A DNA stretch of 64,000 bases from NCBI GenBank assembly GCA_011033025.1, contig WFMF01000005.1:868001-932000 (forward strand), in the 5' to 3' direction. Origin of the DNA: Beroe forskalii. Its lineage: Eukaryota; Ctenophora; Nuda; Beroida; Beroidae. Every line of letters starts with the position of its first letter. Position 1 is the first letter of the stretch. The notes under the pieces were generated by a model, which was not told where the DNA came from, searched no databases, and saw only the letters and a program-made list of their open reading frames with translations. This document shows positions 57,273 through 64,000 of this stretch, one piece after another. Position numbers and translations under genes: made by a program.

Positions 57273-59545
57273 GAGACCGTCATGACACTCACGGGTGACA
57301 AGAATCATTATATCAGGTACGCAGCTAACTGTATTTGTCATCTTGTGAGCAGCACAGAGCAAGGTGAACCTTGGTATAGAAATAAAAGAAATAAAAGAAA
57401 TTAAAGTCACATCAAATTATATAGGGCAAATTAAAGATGCTTTTAATCTTGGAGTTACTTGACCCTATACCATCTCGGGTATTTATAAGGTGAAGGTATT
57501 AAAACCCTTTACTTAATCTACGGTATTGAGGTATTGAGGTTAATGTATTTAATCCTTTCGAAAATGCGGTATTGAGTATGCAAACTACAAAGTAATCAGA
57601 AAACTTTGTTAGTTCTGCGGTGTAGAGGTGAAAATACAATTTTCAAAGCTCTCTCAACTGTACACTGTAGACAATTCTAGTGTACACTGAAACATCTAGT
57701 TAGAGTCCCACTGCATTACCATGATAAACCCTCGCACTAGATTAAGAGTGTATCAGATTTGTGTACAAAACAAGTCTACCTAACACACTGAGCTTACCTT
57801 TGTTAGAATTTGACACTCATTTGTCTTTCTCCGTTGCAATGTAGTACCATACATCTGTATCTTAAATATATAAGTGTGATACAGGATACACATACAGACA
57901 ACAATATGTGCCTGTTTATACAAGGTGTTCGAAGACACAAAAAGAGAAGGGTTTCAGGTAATGACGTCACTCTCAACCACCTATTATATGATCTAGAAAA
58001 GTACGAGGTTGTGTGTGTACTGGACGCAGTAAAGTAAGCATATGGTCAGGACATTTCACGTTGGTTTGTGGTACATAGCTACTATATTAACATTCAGGAG
58101 AATACAGAATAAGTCGAACAGAAGAAATTCTGAAATTAAAAACTTACCAAAGTACAAATCTGAAGCTTTTGCGAAGTTGTATATTTAATATTCACTGTTA
58201 TAATACACCAATCATATGAATGCCTGCAAACTCTAGCTCTGTTCGTGTTAAAGTATTCTGGAAGGTATCTATTACAACTTAGTATAAGTACCTACACCAA
58301 TAGTCGCTATTTATTGGGCCCATTACCAATGGGCAGTCCGTATGTGATTCAAGAACACCAGCCCCCCACCTGAGGTCATCCCAGGTTTTCACTATAACCA
58401 TGGCCCATGATAATGTGTTACAACTGAAAAGCGAACCCTACCGTGCTTACTGCTATTCTACAGAACTGTAGAAAATAATTTTCCGGCTTTTATGCTTTTA
58501 AAGGATACAAAACGAAATTAATGAAGCGTCCGAAACTCCGAAAGGGCAATTTCACTGTTCTCAGTGATAAGTTACATTTCACCTCAACCATCGTAATCTA
58601 AAAGCATCCCTTGACTCCAAGCTTTAGAAAGATGAATGGTGAATCTCCCTTCTAACCAGCCATGATTTAGTTGAGTGTACTACTTCCAACATAGTGTGGA
58701 GCTTTTAGTGGCGTTGTAACATTATATCGCCATTATGCTGCAAATCACACCTTATTAAAAGGTTGCGAACGCCTGAACTCACACATTAAGCTATCAAGAT
58801 GAAGTCTGGCGCAGAGCCAGGGAATTGAGCTCGGTGCAGAAATTCATCGAATTAGAATGTTCCTTATGTCCACAGTCTGGGGCTAATGAAATGAATTTTT
58901 CAGGGCTCACCGCTCAGGCCTTCATTGATCACAATCATTTGTGATCTCCAAAATTCGGCATCTCTGATTTTATGTCTGATGCCTCAAGGTACCTACTATG
59001 GATTGATTGACCTCTAGCCAGCTGACAATCTTTATCAAGAGTGCCCACACATTTAATAAGAATCTGACGTTTTCCATCAATAAAGAGTAGAAGTAAAAAG
59101 TCCATTAATACCTCAGTACATTAAAAATATTAATGTTTTTAATGAGCAATTATTTCTCCCTAATATTCATGCTCATTAAGTTGCATTCTACAATTTCCCC
59201 CTAAAAGGTGTTCCTGTTGGCTGATTTTATAAATGCTTAAATGGTTCAGTTTTGAGTTTTCTGGGTGGAGGAAGTTGCGCAAAGTAAGATTTCCAAATGG
59301 GCGAACTGCACATAATTAGCTATAAACGTGGATAATGAGAAATATTACTAGAGTTTTAGAGAGGTAAGGTGTTTTCAGTTTTTCATTGGGCTAATAATTA
59401 ACTCATTAAACATCAGCTTTACGTTGATCGAGTAAAAGTAACCAGAAAAAGGCAACAACCTTGCCCTTATAAAGGCTGGACTCACAGACCACACACATCG
59501 ACCACCTACTCCGCCAGACAAACACATTGACCATATTCTAAACCC

Positions 59546-59642
59546 CGCGTGCGCGAAAAATAGGCGGTTATTTTCAACAATTTGGCAGCGCGCACAATAT
59601 AAATGACGTCATTTTGACCGCCTATTTATCCTGAGCGCATAT
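59546..59642 (-). mobile_element. Short palindromic element, copy 2
   Basis: Matches copy 1 at 56874 when read on the minus strand, from GCGCTCAGGATAAATAGGCG to AACCGCCTATTTTTCGCGC. The internal CAAATTGTTGAAAAT and flanking GC-rich edges are shared. Confidence 0.6.
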
Positions 59643-59989
59643 TATGCGCAGTGCTCACAAATGACAAACACAAACATACACATTTACATACACACAAACA
59701 TACGCCCAAATAACACGATATTACATGATCACATAGGTACCTACCAACCTATATACACGGCCGTGTTGTTTTCGCGCGTGCTGTATACGTATAACCATCA
59801 CTGATGGAGTTACGAAACCAGAGATGGAGTTATATATAGTAAGGGCTGTATTTGATATATCTGAACATGGGTGTGAAATAAATCTTAATCTAGGTTTGAG
59901 GAATGGATCCGATAGCATATAGGTCAAATATATACCCAAAAAAAAGTTTCAAAAATTTTCGATGCGGAAACCCATTTTTTGGCCACGCC

Positions 59990-60960
59990 CATTTTGGGCA
60001 GTGGCCAAAAAATGAATCAACGATATCTCAGCTCCTTTTCATGGAAAAGTTATAAATGACCACTCTAACCGACGTAGAATTGTCGGTTTTGGTAGGATAG
60101 AACATGGTTTCAAGGTTCTATCTCAACCCGTTCCCGAGATAATCCCAAATTTGGCCATTTTGGCTGTCCGTCAGGCCCAATTTGGGCATATGGGCAGCTC
60201 ATGAGATGGAGAACATCATAACCATGTAACTCGACTGGAAATGATCGGTTTATGAGGGTAGAGCATGGTTTCAAGGCTCTATCTCAACTCGCTCCCGAGA
60301 TAATCCCCAATTTGGCCATTTTGGCTGTCCATGAAGCCCAATTCGGGCGCTTGGACAACTAATGATATGGAGACCGTCAGAACCATGTAACCCAACCGAA
60401 AATGATCGGTTTATGAGGGTAGAGCATGTTTTTAAGGCTCTATTTCAACCCGTTCCCGAGATAATCTCCAATATGGCCATTTTGGCTGTCCATGAGGCCC
60501 ATTTTGGGCATTTGGAGAGCTTATGAGATGGAGACCATCGGAACCATGTAACTTCACTGGAAATGGTCGTTTTATGAGGGTGGAGCATGTTTTAAGGCTC
60601 TATCTCAACCCGTTTTCGAGATAATCCCCAATATGGCCATTTTGGCTGTCCATGAGGCCCAGTTTGGGCATTTGGACAGTTAATCATTAATGAGATGGAG
60701 AAAATCAGAGCCATGTAACTCGACCGGAAATGATCGGTTTATGAGGGTAGAGCATGTTTTAAGGCTTAATCTCAATCTGTTCCCGAGATAATCCCCAATT
60801 TGGCCATTTTGGCTGTCCATGAGGCCCATCCTGGGCATTTGGACAGCTTATGGGATGGATACCATCGGAACCAGGTAACCCGACGGGAAATGATCGGTTT
60901 ATGAGGGTAGAGCATGTTTTTAAGGCTCTATCTCAACCCGTTCCCGAGATAATTCCTAAA
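59990..60960 (+). repeat. ~161-bp tandem repeat, six units
   Basis: CCCGAGATAATCCCCAATTT starts lie near 60133, 60295, 60456, 60616, 60783 and 60944, so units are about 160-167 bp. Each contains GGCCATTTTGGCTGTCCATG, GGAAATGATCGGTTTATGAG and AAGGCTCTATCTCAACCCG. The last units are repeated at the window's right edge. Confidence 0.85.
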
Positions 60961-60969
60961 TTTTAGATA

Positions 60970-62057
60970 TTGGGGACCTATGGCTCAATTGGTGCACTCA
61001 GCTGAGGTACTCAATGTAATGACTAGCTTAGTCACAAAAGATAATCGGTATGTGGTATAGAACTGTAGAAGATTCTAGATGAAGCGTTGTGCCTGTCATT
61101 CAGGCATGATGGAGTCAGTGAAACTGGACTCCTCCAGAACCTACTTTTGACGGACAGTCTACGCTGTAAAAGGTATGGTTCTTGAGAGCATAGGTTTCTC
61201 CCAAGTCTAACTTTAGGCAAGGACCTCCAGAGACTGATATGAAACCAATTGTACGAACTTTAGAAATGGGAATTTCATCATCATGATAAGCCTAGGGAAT
61301 ATTCAACAAAATTGAGATACTACATTTTCGTTAAAGAATGATACCTTTTCGAAATAGCCTTTTGTTGCACGAAGGAATTTTGAATAGTCATTAGCATAGT
61401 TCGTTTCATTGATGCCAGATAATTGCTTGTATATTAATTCACCAACCATCTCATAATCAAGGATACTGTTAAGTTTTATTCCAGAATGTAATTCCGATGG
61501 AACAGAAATCCAGGAAGCTTGCCGATTCTTGATCTTCGCAAAACTGATTTATTGATAGTGTTTCAAGGGATTCGCCAATAGATGCACTCAATTGCACTAA
61601 GTCCTTGTTAATGGCAACCTGGTTACCTGTTATCTTCTTAATTTCATAATATAAAACTGGTTATGAGGATATAACTTAACTATTCAAACTCTTTGTACGA
61701 ATCTATGACTGACGTCTTTCTATACTACTATGACACGTGTCTATAATTTGTTACAAAAGCTGATTCGGCTATATTGAGATAACAATGCGCCGAAAATGTT
61801 GGGATAATCTGAAATAGAGAAACTCATTGTATACTCACCTCAATAACACCTGTTAAAACTTCAGAGTTCATCGGATCACGAGTCTTGGAGCCACCATTCA
61901 AGCATTAACCACAGTGCACAGTGCAGGAGAGACATATCCCTCAGAGAACTTGGGATCTAGAATCTTCTACACCACATACCGATTATCTTTTGTGACTAAG
62001 CTAGTCATTACATTGAGTACCTCAGCTGAGTGCACCAATTGAGCCATAGGTCCCCAA
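60970..62057. mobile_element. 1.09-kb TIR element
   Basis: TTGGGGACCTATGGCTCAAT and the next 66 bases are perfectly inverted at 61972-62057; a further ~25 bases match after a short length difference. Between about 61150 and 61670 the minus strand has stretches open enough to suggest degraded coding sequence of an unknown protein; I recognise no family and it does not look whole. No target duplication was identified. A copy of its left end recurs at about 63804 within the duplicated segment. Confidence 0.75.
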
Positions 62058-62284
62058 CTGGCGTTATTAAAAAGTGAGACTGTTGTTAGTGATATTGATA
62101 ACACTACGTCTGAAAATTTTCAATGATACGTAATAGTGGTGCCGATTGGTTTCAGAGTTCATTCAGGTTGATATCATTGATTTGTCAGTGTTAGACTGAT
62201 GCCATTAATCCGTCACAACGGTATTAGTAATACTATACAACGGACTAGGTCAGAGATGCGTCCAGAAGGTACCAATCATGCATC

Positions 62285-63080
62285 AGACTGGTGTCAGTGA
62301 TACGGCAGACTGGTGTCAGTGATACGGCAGACTGGTATCAGTGATACGGCAGACTGGTGTCAGTGATACGGCAGACTGGTGTCAGTGATACGGCAGACTG
62401 GTGTCAGTGATACGGCAGACTGGTGTCAGTGATACGGCAGACTGGTGTTAGTGATACGGCAGACTGGTGTCAGTGATACGGCAGACTGGTGTCAGTGATA
62501 CGGCAGACTGGATTCAGTGATACGGCAGACTGGTGTCAGTGATACGGCAGACTGGTGTCAGTGATACGGCAGACTGGTGTCAGTGATACGGCAGACTGGT
62601 GTCAGTGATACGGCAGACTGGTGTCAGTGATACGGCAGAATGGTGTCAGTGATACGGCAGACTGGTGTCAGTGATACGGCAGACTGGTGTCAGTGATACG
62701 GCAGACTGGTGTCATCGATACGGCAGACTGGTGTCAGTGATACGGCAGACTGGTGTCAGTGATACGGCAGACTGGTGTCAGTGATACGGCAGACTGGTGT
62801 CAGTGATACGGCAGACTGGTGTCAGTGATACGGCAGACTAGTGTCAGCAATACGGCAGATTGGTGTCAGTGGTACGGCAGGCTGGTGTCAGTGATACGGC
62901 AGACTGGTGTCAGTGATGCGGCAGATTGGTGTCAGTGATACGGCAGACTGGTGTCAGTGATACGGCAGACTGGTGTCAGTGATACGGCAGACTGGTGTCA
63001 GTGATACGGCAGACTCGTGTCAGTGATACGGCAGACAGGTGTCAGTGATACGGCAGACTGGTGTCAGTGATAAGGCAGAC
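62285..63080 (+). repeat. 22-bp minisatellite, about 36 units
   Basis: Head-to-tail AGACTGGTGTCAGTGATACG plus GC, highly homogeneous in the middle and decaying at both edges, with recognisable degenerate units to about 63330. Confidence 0.92.
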
Positions 63081-63523
63081 TTGTTTCAGTCATCTAGCAG
63101 ATTGTTAGTGTCAGTAATACGTCTGGCCAGTTTCAATGATAAATATCTGACTTGTGTCTGTGACACGACAGAATAGTGTCACTGGTGCCAGATTTGTGTC
63201 GGTATCCGTTATCCACTAAAAAAGTGTCAGTGATACATCAGGATAGTCTCAACTATACAGCAAATAGGTGTCTGTGGTATGTCGGACTGGTGGTGATTGG
63301 TCAGAAAGGTGGCAGTGATCCTTCAGACTTGTGAAAGTTGAAACCAGTCCAAAAGTGAGAGTTTTTAATGAAATTTTCAATTTTACTAGCATTTTTCAAC
63401 GCAAGCTTTTTTGTTATTTTATCTAGATAAAAATAATTTTTATCTAGATAAACCGATAATTTATTTTGACGAATTATCGGAGATAATTATCGGTTTCGAT
63501 TATCGGACTGGAAAGCCTAAGTT

Positions 63524-64000
63524 AATGAGATGGAGAAAATCAGAGCCATGTAACTCGACCGGAAATGATCGGTTTATGAGGGTAGAGCATGTTTTAAGGC
63601 TTAATCTCAATCTGTTCCCGAGATAATCCCCAATTTGTCATTTTGGCTGTCCATGAGGCCCATCCTGGGCATTTGGACAGCTTATGGGATGGATACCATC
63701 GGAACCAGGTAACCCGACGGGAAATGATCGGTTTATGAGGGTAGAGCATGTTTTTAAGGCTCTATCTCAACCCGTTCCCGAGATAATTCCTAAATTTTAG
63801 ATATTGGGGACCTATGGCTCAATTGGTGCACTCAGCTGAGGTACTCAATGTAATGACTAGCTTAGTCACAAAAAGATAATCGGTATGTGGTATAGAACTG
63901 TAGAAGATTCTAGATGAAGCGTTGTGCCTGTCATTCAGGCATGATGGAATCAGTGAAACTGGACTCCTCCAGAACATACTTTGACGGACAGTCTACGCTG
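63524..64000 (+). repeat. Second copy of 60689-61165, running off the window
   Basis: From GTTAATGAGATGGAGAAAAT onward the sequence repeats 60689-61165 at an offset of 2834-2835 bp with only a few differences (for example one extra A near 63870). It includes the last ~161-bp units and the left end of the TIR element. The copy is cut by the window end. Confidence 0.9.

Larger units (their letters stand above)
55082..59980. other. Gene-poor AT-rich region with small repeats
   Basis: No protein family was recognised. Possible minus-strand mini-exons bounded by good splice sites occur (for example 57799-57859), but they could not be tied to E2F or to each other. Small repeats are listed separately. 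If E2F continues upstream, this would be intronic. Confidence 0.4.

Noticed and set aside
57799-57859. Minus-strand mini-exon as a missing E2F exon
   Set aside because: Splice sites are good, but the peptide (RRKTNECQILTK) matches no part of the E2F DNA-binding, coiled-coil or marked-box regions.
60970-61040. tRNA or tRNA-derived SINE head
   Set aside because: Only an A-box-like word is present, it is part of a perfect inverted repeat, and no B-box or cloverleaf could be drawn.
62285-63080. CRISPR-like array
   Set aside because: Units are contiguous 22-mers without unique spacers, in a eukaryotic context. The same applies to the other arrays at 8019, 17113 and 54502.

Overview
The window reads as genomic DNA from an invertebrate animal. 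The recognisable genes have GT-AG introns with phase-consistent exon junctions, AATAAA signals lie downstream of the stops, and the domain set (kringle, PAN/apple-like, rhodopsin-type 7TM, E2F, Acinus) is metazoan. A non-bilaterian marine animal such as a ctenophore or cnidarian is a guess from the style of the genome: intronless nested genes and many short inverted-repeat elements. The sequence alone does not settle it.

Genes. (1) 3.4-14.5 kb, plus strand: phosphatidylserine decarboxylase (PISD), rebuilt as ten exons with an FGST self-cleavage motif and an unusual acidic serine-rich tail. Two intronless genes lie antisense inside its introns: a divergent 7TM receptor (6690-7727) and a secreted papain-family protease with two kringles and three PAN-like modules (9824-12124). 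A 32-bp minisatellite of about 41 units ends exactly at, and supplies, the 3' splice site of the PISD exon carrying the catalytic aspartate. (2) 28.5 kb: an unrecognised 152-codon ORF. (3) 29.8-37.9 kb, plus strand: a compact Acinus (ACIN1) with acidic N-terminal part, RRM and RSB motif. (4) 49.1-53.7 kb, minus strand: the 3' part of an E2F gene (end of the marked box, proline-rich linker, pocket-protein-binding C terminus). Its DNA-binding exons were not found and may lie beyond the window.

The rest is mostly mobile and tandem DNA. There are two MULE derivatives with 8-bp target duplications and C-terminal transposase remnants. Two large foldback elements lie at 17.9-20.6 kb and 42.8-46.8 kb. 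One TA-flanked MITE family has three copies. Several other terminal-inverted-repeat (TIR) elements have clear ends, and there are two broken reverse-transcriptase tails. Six or more minisatellites have units of 21-36 bp, and satellite-like arrays have units of about 161 and 175 bp. At the right edge a segment is repeated at an offset of about 2.83 kb and the second copy runs off the window.

A recurring theme is tandem arrays lying inside, next to, or interrupted by TIR elements. No complete new gene system was found. The most unusual observations are the minisatellite built from a splice acceptor, the doubly nested PISD locus, the protease-kringle architecture and an interlocking inverted repeat at 23.0 kb. 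Exon structures were drawn by eye and should be read as models.
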